Assembly (NCBI RefSeq): GCF_009547075.1
Contig: NZ_WIPH01000012.1
Coordinates: 1-64,000 of the forward strand
From: Gluconobacter aidae
GTDB taxonomy: Bacteria > Pseudomonadota > Alphaproteobacteria > Acetobacterales > Acetobacteraceae
Direction: 5' to 3'
DNA length: 64,000 nt
Below, piece by piece: positions 25,142-34,069 of this stretch; within the stretch, counting starts at the first letter, position 1, and each line of letters begins with the position of its first letter. The position numbers and the translations under genes were made by a program. The notes beneath the pieces were generated by a model. That model saw nothing but the letters and a program-made list of their open reading frames with translations, searched no databases and was not told the origin of the DNA.

Positions 25142-26380
25142 ATGGCGGTATTTAATACATATCCGAAACTCGAATCCCTGACGGGAGAAGAGGTCCTTGT
25201 TCTGGCGGATGCCAGCGGAACACGGACAGTGACGGCGACTGTGGCCCAGGTGGCTGAAGCTTCTGTCAGCGTTTCGGCCAGTGGTCAGTTCTATGCCGAC
25301 AAGGGCGCGCAGGTAAAACGTTTTGCGGATCGGCTTCTTGTCGGCGTTGCGGCGGAGAATCCTGCTCTGAGTGATCGGGCCAGTTCTTCGGAAAATGACT
25401 GGCTGTCGGAGACCATGGCAGCGACGTCCATTGGTCCGTGGGCATTGCAGGATGCCCAGTGCGCGTCGGTTGCGCAGTTTGGCAACAGTGCGTTCGTCGC
25501 GGGGTCGCGGACGTCGGATGCGGTGAGCGGCTCTTCGGTTCTGGGGTTTCAGCCTAGCTCCATCGGAGTGGCGTCCTGGGGGATTTCCGACGATACGTCC
25601 AATCCTACCACGACCACTGCCTATGCCTATTACGGTGAAGCGTGGCGGATGGCCGGAGTGGATTACCAGCCGACTTTTGGGATGGAACTTGAGGCCGTCA
25701 ATTTCGGTGGTCTTGCCGTGGGGCAGTCCACGCCTTATGCGCCGAATGTCGGGGGTGGCGTGTATGGAATCCAGCTTGGCGCAGGTGGTGGGCAGACGTC
25801 CGGGACGTCCGATGCCGCAGCGGGAATAGTATTTGTTTCTAATCCGAATTCATGGCAGACGGGTATCGTTTTTGGTGCCCAGTCCCTGACGGGAACGGAT
25901 GGGAAGGATTCCGGATATGCGTCGGCTGTTTCTCTGGCGCGGAATCATGCCGTCGAATGGCATACGCCCGAGACCGTTTCCGGGGTGGCGGGGGCGAATG
26001 TGGGGGCATTTGTCCGCTCCACGGTGACGGAACGTACCAGTGGCACGCGGCAGGAATTTACCGATGACGGAATCCTGTTTGGCAATATCGAGGGTGAAAC
26101 ACTCTTCTCGATTGCCGGCATGGCCAGCCCGACCAATGCGCTTCAGGTTCAGGCGGGAGCCGGGACTCAGGCAGCGGGTCTGTATGTGCAGGAAGGAACG
26201 GGAGGTTCGGGAAATCTTGGACTTTTTCCCGCAAGCGGGGGAGAGATTCAGATGACATCGCCGGTCACTGGGGCCGGAGGCACGATGCCGGCTGTGGCAG
26301 ATGGTGGTTTTCTTCATATCAACATCAATGGTGCCGATTATCGTATCCCACTGATGAGCCCTAGCCAGGCTGGGGGATGA
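25142..26380 (+). CDS. Fibre- or spike-like tail protein of unknown family (412 aa)
   Basis: The protein is rich in Gly/Ser/Thr/Ala, with many short beta-type repeats and almost no charged helices. Examples are GVYGIQLGAGGGQTSGTSDA and NAVEF-like segments, and the end is GGFLHININGADYRIPL, a common last strand of trimeric phage fibres. The N-terminal MAVFNTYPKLESLTGEEVLV could be the baseplate-binding part. The place is odd: it lies between the J and I genes, which are normally adjacent in P2-like phages. It is probably a receptor-binding or decoration protein; no enzymatic motif was seen. Confidence 0.6.
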   Translation: MAVFNTYPKLESLTGEEVLVLADASGTRTVTATVAQVAEASVSVSASGQFYADKGAQVKRFADRLLVGVAAENPALSDRASSSENDWLSETMAATSIGPWALQDAQCASVAQFGNSAFVAGSRTSDAVSGSSVLGFQPSSIGVASWGISDDTSNPTTTTAYAYYGEAWRMAGVDYQPTFGMELEAVNFGGLAVGQSTPYAPNVGGGVYGIQLGAGGGQTSGTSDAAAGIVFVSNPNSWQTGIVFGAQSLTGTDGKDSGYASAVSLARNHAVEWHTPETVSGVAGANVGAFVRSTVTERTSGTRQEFTDDGILFGNIEGETLFSIAGMASPTNALQVQAGAGTQAAGLYVQEGTGGSGNLGLFPASGGEIQMTSPVTGAGGTMPAVADGGFLHININGADYRIPLMSPSQAGG

Positions 26381-26384
26381 TCGG

Positions 26385-27071
26385 ATGGGTATTCTCAATG
26401 AAGAAGGCCGGGATATTCTCCGGGCATCGGATGGAAGCATTCTTTTTGATACGGGACCTGCTCCAGGTTCGGTAGAGGATTTTTCAGGTCGGCTCCGGCG
26501 CCTGTTGCCCAAGGGGTGGTTTCCGTCGGAGCCTCAGGGGCTGGATGAGGATGCGGCACCGGTACTGGCTGCGCTTCTGCGCGGGTTTGGTGCTGTCCTG
26601 GCTGGCATCTGGCAACTGATGCTGGAGTGTTCTCAGCAGATGCGTCTTTCGACGATGAGCGGCGCTTTTTTAGACATGGCTGCGGGGGATTACTTCGGTG
26701 AAGGCGGTCTGATCCGCCAGGCGTCCGAGACAGATGCCGTCTATCGCAAGCGCATCAGTGCTTCGCTGTTTGCCGAACGCAACACCCGGCAGGCCGTGAC
26801 GAATGCGATCGTCGCAGCGACCGGCGTCCAGCCGGTCATCATTGAAACCCTCAATGCGGCTGACTGCCATGCCTTTGGGTGCGCAACGTCGCCTGCCATG
26901 GGCGGGGGGTGCGGTTATGGTGCGGCGGCCCTGCGTTACGGCAGCCTTCAGGGTGGTCAGTTCTTTGTAGAAACACAGTTGGGAAAGGCCGCAGATCTGG
27001 CGACAGTCTGCCGCGCCGTCGATCAGACGGCGGCCATGGGCGTTACCGGCTGGATCAAGGTGAAAAATTAA
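26385..27071 (+). CDS. Tail protein I-like baseplate component
   Basis: The 228-residue protein shows the gpI layout: LRRLLPKGWFPSEP near residue 40, a helical LRGFGAVLAGIWQLMLECSQ block, the conserved FLDMAAGDYFGEGGLIRQAS, and SETDAVYRKRISASLFAERN. The C-terminus ends in WIKVKN. It links wedge and fibres. The stop overlaps the ATG of the fibre gene by one base (TAATG). Confidence 0.8.
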   Translation: MGILNEEGRDILRASDGSILFDTGPAPGSVEDFSGRLRRLLPKGWFPSEPQGLDEDAAPVLAALLRGFGAVLAGIWQLMLECSQQMRLSTMSGAFLDMAAGDYFGEGGLIRQASETDAVYRKRISASLFAERNTRQAVTNAIVAATGVQPVIIETLNAADCHAFGCATSPAMGGGCGYGAAALRYGSLQGGQFFVETQLGKAADLATVCRAVDQTAAMGVTGWIKVKN

Positions 27072-28327
27072 TGGACCGGGCAATCGTTTATGCGGGATCC
27101 ATCCCGCTCGACACGGATCTTCTGCGGGCCGGGCGATATACCAAGGCCGCTTTCGGAAACCTGGCGTCCATGCTGTACGGTCCGAATGTCATGGCAGCGT
27201 CCGGACTGGGATATTCTGCATCCTCCAGCGATCTGAGCCTGACGGTCGAGGCGGGTTCGATCCTGGCGCCGGGCGTCATGGACGCCACCAACCTGGGCGG
27301 CAATGGCGGGGGGCTTGCGGCGGATACAACGGCTCTCACATGCCAGTATATCAGTACGACATCGCAGACTGTTACGCTTCCGGGGAGCGGAAATACCTAT
27401 ACCGTTTATGCAGTCTGCTCCGAGCAGGATGCCGATCCGGCCGTGCTGCCGTTTTTCAATGCCAGCAATCCGTCGCAGACGCAGGCAGGAATCCAGAATG
27501 ACGGTGGCGCGCTGCCGGTGCGCCGGGCAGGTGTGATTTCTCTGGTGGGTGCTGCAAATCCGCCTTCCGCTCCTGCTGGCGGATGTGTTGTCGCACTTTA
27601 TACGATCGCGGTGCCGCAGGGGGCAAGCAGCCTGTCAGGTGTGGCAGTTCAGCCAGGGCAGGTTTTCTGGCCGACCATCCCGGAACTGGCGACGCAGGCT
27701 CTGCTCAAGGCTTGCACGGAACCCATGACGCTGCTGACTGTAAATGGCTCGGTTTCCGTTCCAGCATGGGCATCCCGTGTGGAATTGCGCGTTATCGGCG
27801 GCGGCGGCGGCGGTGCTGCTTCTCAGTCGATGACGACTGCCGGTGCGTTTTCTGGTGCCGGTGGCGGTGGTGGGGGAGATGCCTGGGGTATCTATGCCGT
27901 CAGCCCCACGCAGGGGAATGGTCTGGCGATTACCGTCGGAAGTGGCGGCGGGTCCGAGCAGACGGGAGGAACCTCCCTTGTGAGTTACAACGGGCAGACG
28001 CTCCTTCAGGCCGAAGGTGGACAGGGCGGAAGTTTTTATTCCACGACCGGATCTGCGGGCGGTGTGGGCGGCAATGCTTCCGGCGGCACGATCTGGAACC
28101 AGAGCGGAACCTCTGGTGGGGACGGGCAGTGCAATGCCTATACCTTCTCCGGATATGGTGGGGATGGTCCCTGGGGAGGTGCGGGACGTTGTGGCAACCA
28201 GGGTGGGCGCCTTGCAACGCGGTATGGCGCTGGTGGCGGCGGTTCTTACTCCGCAACGGCTGAGGGGGTGTCTTCCAGTGGTGGCACCGGGTTTCAGGGC
28301 TGTGTGCTGTACCGCTTCCTGCCCTGA
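27071..28327 (+). CDS. Tail fibre protein with glycine-rich C-terminal domain
   Basis: The 418-residue protein begins MDRAIVYAGSIPLDTDLLRA, a typical baseplate-attaching start with a repeated beta domain after it (about residues 30-210). From about residue 238 it becomes a glycine-rich receptor-binding domain: VELRVIGGGGGGAASQSM, several GGGGG runs and a closing TGFQGCVLYRFLP. Such domains form polyglycine sandwiches in some phage adhesins. It is the last gene of the cluster, with no chaperone, holin or lysin after it, and its stop is 8 bp from the convergent gndC stop. Confidence 0.8.
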   Translation: MDRAIVYAGSIPLDTDLLRAGRYTKAAFGNLASMLYGPNVMAASGLGYSASSSDLSLTVEAGSILAPGVMDATNLGGNGGGLAADTTALTCQYISTTSQTVTLPGSGNTYTVYAVCSEQDADPAVLPFFNASNPSQTQAGIQNDGGALPVRRAGVISLVGAANPPSAPAGGCVVALYTIAVPQGASSLSGVAVQPGQVFWPTIPELATQALLKACTEPMTLLTVNGSVSVPAWASRVELRVIGGGGGGAASQSMTTAGAFSGAGGGGGGDAWGIYAVSPTQGNGLAITVGSGGGSEQTGGTSLVSYNGQTLLQAEGGQGGSFYSTTGSAGGVGGNASGGTIWNQSGTSGGDGQCNAYTFSGYGGDGPWGGAGRCGNQGGRLATRYGAGGGGSYSATAEGVSSSGGTGFQGCVLYRFLP

Positions 28328-28335
28328 GGCGGCAT

Positions 28336-29649
28336 TCAGTTCAGTGAGAGCGTATCATCTGCCATATCGGGCGGGGGCATGGTCTTGCTGAACTGTCTGA
28401 CGTCTTCTGCCGAAACAGGAGAGGTGTTGTTGCCCCAGGCATGGCGGATGAAGGTCACGACATCGGCAATCTGCTGATCGGTCAGCTTGTGATTGAAAGC
28501 GGGCATGGTGATGGAAGAGGGCGCGGCTGTCATGGCGGGAAGACTCGCGCCCTTCTGGACGATGTGAACGAGAGACACAGGATCGCTCTGCATCATGACA
28601 GGATTGCCAGCCAGGGCTGGAAAGACGGCTGGATAGCCTTTTCCATCAGTCCGGTGACAGGCTGCGCACCGATCGACATAGATGCGGGCGCCGCGTGAGG
28701 ACAGATCCGCTTTGTGAAGCTGCTCGGTGATCGTGGGATCATACGTCCATGGCGTCTGTGTCCGGTCGGCGGGCGGCAGACTTTTGAGATAATGTGCGAT
28801 GGCGTGCAGGTCGTTGTCCGTCAGTTTCTGTGTGCCGTGCAGAATGGCCGAGGTCATGGAGCCGAAAACGCTACCGGTGTTCGAACGGCCGGTCCTGAGG
28901 AATGAAACGATGTCCTCCTCGCTCCAGCGGCCCAGTCCAGTCCGGTTTTCCTGGCGGAGTGATGGGGGCATCCAGCCATCTACGGGTGCACCACCAGCCA
29001 GGTAAAGGCTGCCGTCATGCGCAGTCAGGGCTTTTTCCTGCATTGTGATGGCGCGTGGAGAATGGCAGGCGCCGCAATGAGCGGGTCCTTCCACGAGATA
29101 GGCGCCCCGCGCAAGCAGTGGGTCGGTGAACTCTTCTGCCGTGCTGGCGATCGCCTTATGGGGCGTGGGAGCAAAGGCCCAGCGCCAGAATGTCAGAGGC
29201 CAGCGAATGGAAAGCGGCCAGGGAATTTCGTTCCTGGGTGCTGAAACCGGCACGGCTTTAACGCCGTCCCTGAAATAGACAAAAAGAGCGTGAATATCGC
29301 TGTCTGTCAGTCGGGCATAGGACGGAAAGGGCATGGCGGGATAAAGTGTCGAGCCATCCCGGCGGATGCCTTGTCGCAACGCCTGTCCGAACTGGGCTTC
29401 CGTATAGCGGCCGATCCCGTGATCGGGATCCGGAGTAATGTTGGTGGAATAGATTTTTCCCATTGGCAGGGAAAATGATACACCTCCGGAATACTCCGGT
29501 TTGCCATGAACGGAATGACAGGCGGCACAATCGGACGCTGCGGCCAGATAGCGTCCTTTTTCTACAATGGCTTTGTCAGAGGCCTGCGCTGTGGCTTCTG
29601 CTGTGAGACCCATCCCCAGAAAGCACGCGATGACCAGCGGCCACTTCAT
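28336..29649 (-). CDS. gndC: Triheme cytochrome c subunit of membrane-bound gluconate-type dehydrogenase
   Basis: The 437-residue protein has a signal peptide (MKWPLVIACFLGMGLTAEAT, then AQA) and three CxxCH heme sites: CAACH (41-45), CGACH (about residue 190) and CAACH (about residue 335). The C-terminal part has a membrane-facing amphipathic helix. It takes electrons from the flavin subunit and gives them to ubiquinone. The ATG overlaps the large-subunit stop (ATGA). The three-gene layout fits gluconate 2-dehydrogenase (gndSLC); sorbitol- or 2-ketogluconate dehydrogenases share it, so the substrate is inferred from the known Gluconobacter locus rather than from motifs. Confidence 0.85.
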   Translation of the reverse strand: MKWPLVIACFLGMGLTAEATAQASDKAIVEKGRYLAAASDCAACHSVHGKPEYSGGVSFSLPMGKIYSTNITPDPDHGIGRYTEAQFGQALRQGIRRDGSTLYPAMPFPSYARLTDSDIHALFVYFRDGVKAVPVSAPRNEIPWPLSIRWPLTFWRWAFAPTPHKAIASTAEEFTDPLLARGAYLVEGPAHCGACHSPRAITMQEKALTAHDGSLYLAGGAPVDGWMPPSLRQENRTGLGRWSEEDIVSFLRTGRSNTGSVFGSMTSAILHGTQKLTDNDLHAIAHYLKSLPPADRTQTPWTYDPTITEQLHKADLSSRGARIYVDRCAACHRTDGKGYPAVFPALAGNPVMMQSDPVSLVHIVQKGASLPAMTAAPSSITMPAFNHKLTDQQIADVVTFIRHAWGNNTSPVSAEDVRQFSKTMPPPDMADDTLSLN

Positions 29650-31424
29650 GCTTTCACCAGGGGGCCGGGGGATTTCAGGTAGGTCGTCCGGATGTGATGT
29701 GCGGCCCAGTAGGCCAGAGCGGCCACCATTCCCGTTGGATTATAGCCCATTCCCTGCGGGAAAGCGTTCGATCCGATGACAAAGACATTGGATACATCCC
29801 AGCTCTGGAGATAGCGGTTGAGCGCGCTTGTCTGGGGATTGTCTCCCATGATGGCGCCACCTCCCAGATGGGTGGTCTGATAATTACGGGTGTCAAAGGG
29901 CTGCCCGGCATTGAGATGAACCAGATTCATCTTTGTCGCCCCCATCGCGCGGGCGATGGGCTCGATCCTGCTGACGACATACTGGTTCATGCGGATATCA
30001 TTGTCCTTCCACGTGAAGGTCATGCGAAGCAGTGGCTGCCCGTAAACATCTTTCCAGGTCGGATCGAGATCCAGATAGACATCCCGATACGCCATATTGC
30101 TTCCATGGGCATCAATAACCAGCGAATGCTTGTAGGTATTGATCAGGGCATTCTTGTAGGCCGAGCCCCATCGTGGTGTTCCACCTCCGCCAGCGCCTAT
30201 GGCGGCGGCAATCGGTTTCACACCCGCCTGATTGACCCAGACAGGCGATCCCCCCACAAAACCAAGCGGCCCATGGTCGAAATTCATGCTGTTGAAATCA
30301 TCAATGGCCACACCGGCTCCACCGGCTCCGACGAACTGGTTGGTGTAGGTCGAAGAGGGGAGCCAGACGCGCGAGGATGTAATGGTCTGATAAACGAAAT
30401 TGCGCCCGACCGTCCCGGTATTGCTGACCGGATCGTAAGGTTTCCCAATTCCGGACACCAGCATCAGATGAACATTGTTGAACTGGAACGCACCCAGGAC
30501 CACCAGATCGGCAGAAAGCGAGGTTTCTTTCCGGGTCTTCGTATCCAGATAGGTCACCCCGGTTGCTTTCGTTTTCGTGTGGTCGAGATCGACCCGAAGG
30601 ACATGGGCATTCGGGATAAGGGTAAATCCTGGGTCCTGCCGTAATGCGGGCAGGATATTCACGTTGGGCGAGGCCTTGGAATACAGGTAGCAGTCATAGC
30701 CGCTGCAATAACCGCAGAAATTGCATGGTCCCATCTGACAGCCATAGGTATTGGTGTATTGTCGTGATGCGTTGGCAGCAGGCAGGGCGTAGGGATGATA
30801 TCCTGCATTTTTTGCAGCATCGCGGAAGATCGATGCTGAAAAGGTGTCCTTCAGGGCTGGGAGTGGAAAATTATCGGAACGATCCGGAGAAAAAACATTT
30901 CCGTTTCCGATGATTTTTCCCTGAACCTTGTACGCTTCCCCTGACGTTCCAAAGACCTTTTCCGCCTTGTCGAAAAACGGTTCGAGTTCTTCATAGGTGA
31001 CGCCATAATCCTGAAGGTTCATGCCTTCGGGAATGAATTTCGCACCGTAACGTTCGATCACGGAGCTCCGCAGTCTCAGATCTTCGGGGGCAACGCGAAA
31101 ATGCACTCCCGACCAGTGCAGTCCTGCGCCGCCCACGCCTTCTCCGGGCAGAAAGGCTGCGAGCTGACGGTAAGGCAGTGCCGTCTGATCCATCGTGTTG
31201 CGGATCGTCACCGTGGACTGGGACAGATTCTGGAAAAGGCGCTTGCGCACGGCGCCGCGCAGTTCGTCAATCGATTCCGGATAAGCACCTTCGACGGGTG
31301 TCGTCCGCTCGGGGCCACGTTCCAGCATGATGACTGACAGTCCGGCTTCGGTCAGTTCCTTGGCCATGATCGAGCTGGCCCAGCCAGCGCCAACGATGAC
31401 TGCATCAACATGCGTCCTGCCCAT
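29646..31424 (-). CDS. gndL: FAD-dependent GMC-type large subunit, probable gluconate 2-dehydrogenase
   Basis: The 592-residue flavoprotein starts MGRTHVDAVIVGAGWASSIM, with the FAD-binding GxGxxS loop. The frame is open further upstream, but that part lies inside gndS, and the ATG at 31424 follows the gndS stop by one base. GMC features include the FAD region LPGEGVGGAGLHWSGVHFRV and a C-terminal TTHLGGGAIMGDNPQTSALN block with the active-site pair region. It oxidises a sugar acid (probably D-gluconate to 2-ketogluconate) in the periplasm. It would be exported with the Tat-signal subunit. Confidence 0.88.
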   Translation of the reverse strand: MGRTHVDAVIVGAGWASSIMAKELTEAGLSVIMLERGPERTTPVEGAYPESIDELRGAVRKRLFQNLSQSTVTIRNTMDQTALPYRQLAAFLPGEGVGGAGLHWSGVHFRVAPEDLRLRSSVIERYGAKFIPEGMNLQDYGVTYEELEPFFDKAEKVFGTSGEAYKVQGKIIGNGNVFSPDRSDNFPLPALKDTFSASIFRDAAKNAGYHPYALPAANASRQYTNTYGCQMGPCNFCGYCSGYDCYLYSKASPNVNILPALRQDPGFTLIPNAHVLRVDLDHTKTKATGVTYLDTKTRKETSLSADLVVLGAFQFNNVHLMLVSGIGKPYDPVSNTGTVGRNFVYQTITSSRVWLPSSTYTNQFVGAGGAGVAIDDFNSMNFDHGPLGFVGGSPVWVNQAGVKPIAAAIGAGGGGTPRWGSAYKNALINTYKHSLVIDAHGSNMAYRDVYLDLDPTWKDVYGQPLLRMTFTWKDNDIRMNQYVVSRIEPIARAMGATKMNLVHLNAGQPFDTRNYQTTHLGGGAIMGDNPQTSALNRYLQSWDVSNVFVIGSNAFPQGMGYNPTGMVAALAYWAAHHIRTTYLKSPGPLVKA

Positions 31425-31425
31425 C

Positions 31426-32136
31426 TTAAGCGGTCTCCCCTGCAATGGAGACCGGTGCGAGGGGATAGGGAGCGCCTTCCTGATTGACCCAGTCCATGAA
31501 ATCCGCCTTGGCGCCAGGGAAACCCAGCATGATCCAGCCGCCAAGCCCCCGGTTGCCGCCGTAAAGCGGATCGGCGAAGGTGCCTTCAAGTGTATTGGTC
31601 CGGAGCTGCTCGAAAAAGACTCGTCCCGGGACTTCCCCTAGCTGGACCGATCCCCCTTCCAGCGCCGTCAGGATTTCATCCTGCTGCACCGCCGGAAGGT
31701 CTGCAAAGCCTTTGCCGTAATGTTGTCGGGTGTAGTGCTCAACGCCTGCGATGCCCTTGCGATACAGGTCGCGCGGTGCAAAGGGGAGCTGATACCCCAG
31801 ATTGGCCGGTCCCTGCTGGAAGGGGCCGGACATGTACCAGTTTTCCCCCCGGGCATAAGGGGTCTGCATCTGACGGTCGATGAATTCCGCCGCCCCCAGC
31901 GCTTTTGCGCCCGGCCCGTTATCGTCAGCAGGAAAGAGGCGCTCGCTGGCTGCCTCTACAAACCGGTATTCCATCGTATCGAAAAAGGTGGGTTGATAGG
32001 GATGGGCTGCCTCAGCCGCCAGCGCTGCCGTCCATGAGGCATTTCCCGAAGCCATCCAGAATGACGTGGTCCCAAGAAGCCCCTTCACGAAACTGCGGCG
32101 GAGCGGACGGTTCAGTGTCGGTTCCATGGGGGGCAC
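31426..32136 (-). CDS. gndS: Gluconate 2-dehydrogenase subunit 3 family (Tat-exported small subunit)
   Basis: The 236-residue protein carries a twin-arginine signal (LRRSFVKGLLGT, about residues 11-23) that would carry the folded flavoprotein across with it. The mature part has the subunit-3 pattern: FDTMEYRFVEAASERLFPAD (about residues 51-70) and GYQLPFAPRDLYRKGIAG. GTG at 32136 lies five bases from GGAGA; ATG at 32127 is the alternative. First gene of the gndS-gndL-gndC operon. The tatA gene in this window (40117) is part of the matching export system. Confidence 0.87.
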   Translation of the reverse strand: MPPMEPTLNRPLRRSFVKGLLGTTSFWMASGNASWTAALAAEAAHPYQPTFFDTMEYRFVEAASERLFPADDNGPGAKALGAAEFIDRQMQTPYARGENWYMSGPFQQGPANLGYQLPFAPRDLYRKGIAGVEHYTRQHYGKGFADLPAVQQDEILTALEGGSVQLGEVPGRVFFEQLRTNTLEGTFADPLYGGNRGLGGWIMLGFPGAKADFMDWVNQEGAPYPLAPVSIAGETA

Positions 32137-32274
32137 AGGTTTCTCCGGACAGTAGAACCAGAAATGACAGAAAATCTGGAAACGGTCATTTTACAAAAAG
32201 AATGCCCTCTCCCTAACGAAGGCAGGCGCAGTTCACCAGACATGTGCTCATCACAACATGACGAGAGGCGTGAA

Positions 32275-33090
32275 TCAGTGCGTTTCAGTGCTGTCTGTTG
32301 AGGGAAGCTTCAGTATTCCGGGCTGGGGCGAGTGCTGGGTGGCTGTCGTTGTCGCCTCTGTGTCGGATCCTGTGGGGAAAATGGCGTCCGGTGCGCTCGG
32401 AGTGGCTGCGGGTGCTGCGGCTTTTTCGGACGTGGCTGATCCTGTGGAAGTCTCTGTAGAAAGTGTCGGCGTTGTCGGGGCTGCCACCGGTTCTGTTCCA
32501 GGCGCTCCAAGCGCCTGCTGCTGGATACCGCCATTGACGAGCGGAGTTCCGGTGGCATCCGTCATCCAGGAAAGAAGCTTCCTGCGGATCTGGAATTCCA
32601 GTTCCACGTTCATGTCCTGCATCATCTGGCTGGTAAGGGTATAGAGTTCCTTGCGCGAGGTCGGATCCCGGTCTCCCACATCCAGCTTGTGGGTGATGCG
32701 CGCATGGACGAAGCCGGTATGCTGGTTGCCGGCATCCGCGACGTTGAGCTGTACGTCCATGGCGCCGGTTACCACGTTATCGCCTGCCCGGTTCAGATAG
32801 GCCTGCTTGATGATGAAGTCGGCCTTGCCGGAGGTTCCGCTGGCCACCAGGCGCTGGTTTGCCATGGCCTTCAGGGCCTGATCCGGCGCAACAGGTGCTT
32901 TTGCGGACAGTGAGTCCGGCGCAGCGGGGGCTTCATCCTGCACGTCAATGGAGGCCACGTTCAGATGGATCTGGGACAGATAGCTGTAATCAAGCGGAGG
33001 AAAGGTCTGGTCCGCATCTCCATCGGAGCATGCCGCTACGCCAAGGGACAGCACCAGAGCACTCAGACCAGTCCAGTAACGTACGCGCAT
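32275..33090 (-). CDS. Uncharacterised lipoprotein with Pro/Ala/Thr-rich tail (271 aa)
   Basis: A lipobox (LGVAAC, Cys at about residue 21) predicts a lipid-anchored protein. The middle (about residues 85-175) is a compact alpha/beta region with KADFIIKQAYLNRAGDNVVT and VELEFQIRRKLLSWM, and the C-terminal 90 residues are low complexity and probably unstructured. It is the last gene of the argD-argF-hslO transcription unit, 19 bp after the gene at 33110. No family was recognised. In this group of bacteria it may be an envelope protein. Confidence 0.65.
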   Translation of the reverse strand: MRVRYWTGLSALVLSLGVAACSDGDADQTFPPLDYSYLSQIHLNVASIDVQDEAPAAPDSLSAKAPVAPDQALKAMANQRLVASGTSGKADFIIKQAYLNRAGDNVVTGAMDVQLNVADAGNQHTGFVHARITHKLDVGDRDPTSRKELYTLTSQMMQDMNVELEFQIRRKLLSWMTDATGTPLVNGGIQQQALGAPGTEPVAAPTTPTLSTETSTGSATSEKAAAPAATPSAPDAIFPTGSDTEATTTATQHSPQPGILKLPSTDSTETH

Positions 33091-33109
33091 ATCCTGTCTC
33101 CTGAAGGCG

Positions 33110-34069
33110 CTACAGACGACCGAAAAGGGACTTGAGTCGACTTTTCAACCCCTGTCTAGACGCTTGAGGGGGGGGAGCGGAAGCCGGTTGTTCCATTGGG
33201 AGTGACGAGGGAGTTGGCGCAGCCGGTGGGGACGGGGAATTTTCGTCTGATGGTTTCGGGCGCAGGCCGGACGCCTGTCCGACACCGAAATCCTCCGCCC
33301 TGAAGGCGCGCGCCTCGCGGATCAGCGCCGCATGTTCGGGATGGCGCGCGTACCAGCTCAGGATCAGCCCCGGGATCATGGCGCCGCCCGGATCATCACT
33401 GATGAGCAGCGGGGCATCGGGATAATAGAAAGAGGGGCGAAGCGCCGGAAGAGCATCGTTCCAGATCAGGTAGAAAACCGTATCGGCTTCCTGAAAGCGG
33501 CTGACACTTAAGGGACCCGTCTGGAACGTGATCTGCGCCAGTAGAGGGAGCGCTGTGAAGGGCGAAGAAACGATCAGCGGGCCGTTTCCGCGCTGGGCAG
33601 CCAGCAGGGCCGTTATCCGGTTCGCGCCGATTTTGCGGCCATTCGGACATGGGAGTGCCTCGCCGCTATCCGCATGGCCTGATGGCAGAAGGAGTGTATG
33701 GGGTGCGTATCCTTCAAGCCAGGAACCGGCAAGCTCGTTCGTGGCGATTTCGGGCAGGCTGTCGCAGGATGGTCCGGTCCGGTCGGGCAGGGGAGAGCCG
33801 AGCACGCCTGATGCCAGCGGCCAGAACACCGGATCCATGGCGGTCAGAAGGCGTTTCCGCAAGGAGGGATCCAGCGCCAGAACATGGCTGGCACGATAAT
33901 TTTCGCTCTCAAGCCACCAGCAGGCCTGCCGGCTGGTGTTTTCTTCAGTAAACACCACAACGCTGAAATCATCCGCTACCGGCGCCCGACTGAGGGGCGC
34001 CCAGCCGGGATAAAGCTGCTCGACCGGAAAGCCATCGAGCTTCACGTCATCAAGCAGGGGCAGAGTCAT
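33110..34069 (-). CDS. Uncharacterised 319-aa protein coupled to hslO
   Basis: The start overlaps the hslO stop (ATGA), so the gene is translationally coupled. The product has no signal peptide. It shows an alpha/beta body with EENTSRQACWWLESENYRAS, the repeated DPSLRKRLLTAMDPVFWPLA-type helices, and ISDDPGGAMIPGLILSWYAR. It ends in a Pro/Ser linker and a basic GLKSRLKSLFGRL amphipathic helix, suggesting membrane association. No family was recognised. Confidence 0.6.
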   Translation of the reverse strand: MTLPLLDDVKLDGFPVEQLYPGWAPLSRAPVADDFSVVVFTEENTSRQACWWLESENYRASHVLALDPSLRKRLLTAMDPVFWPLASGVLGSPLPDRTGPSCDSLPEIATNELAGSWLEGYAPHTLLLPSGHADSGEALPCPNGRKIGANRITALLAAQRGNGPLIVSSPFTALPLLAQITFQTGPLSVSRFQEADTVFYLIWNDALPALRPSFYYPDAPLLISDDPGGAMIPGLILSWYARHPEHAALIREARAFRAEDFGVGQASGLRPKPSDENSPSPPAAPTPSSLPMEQPASAPPPQASRQGLKSRLKSLFGRL

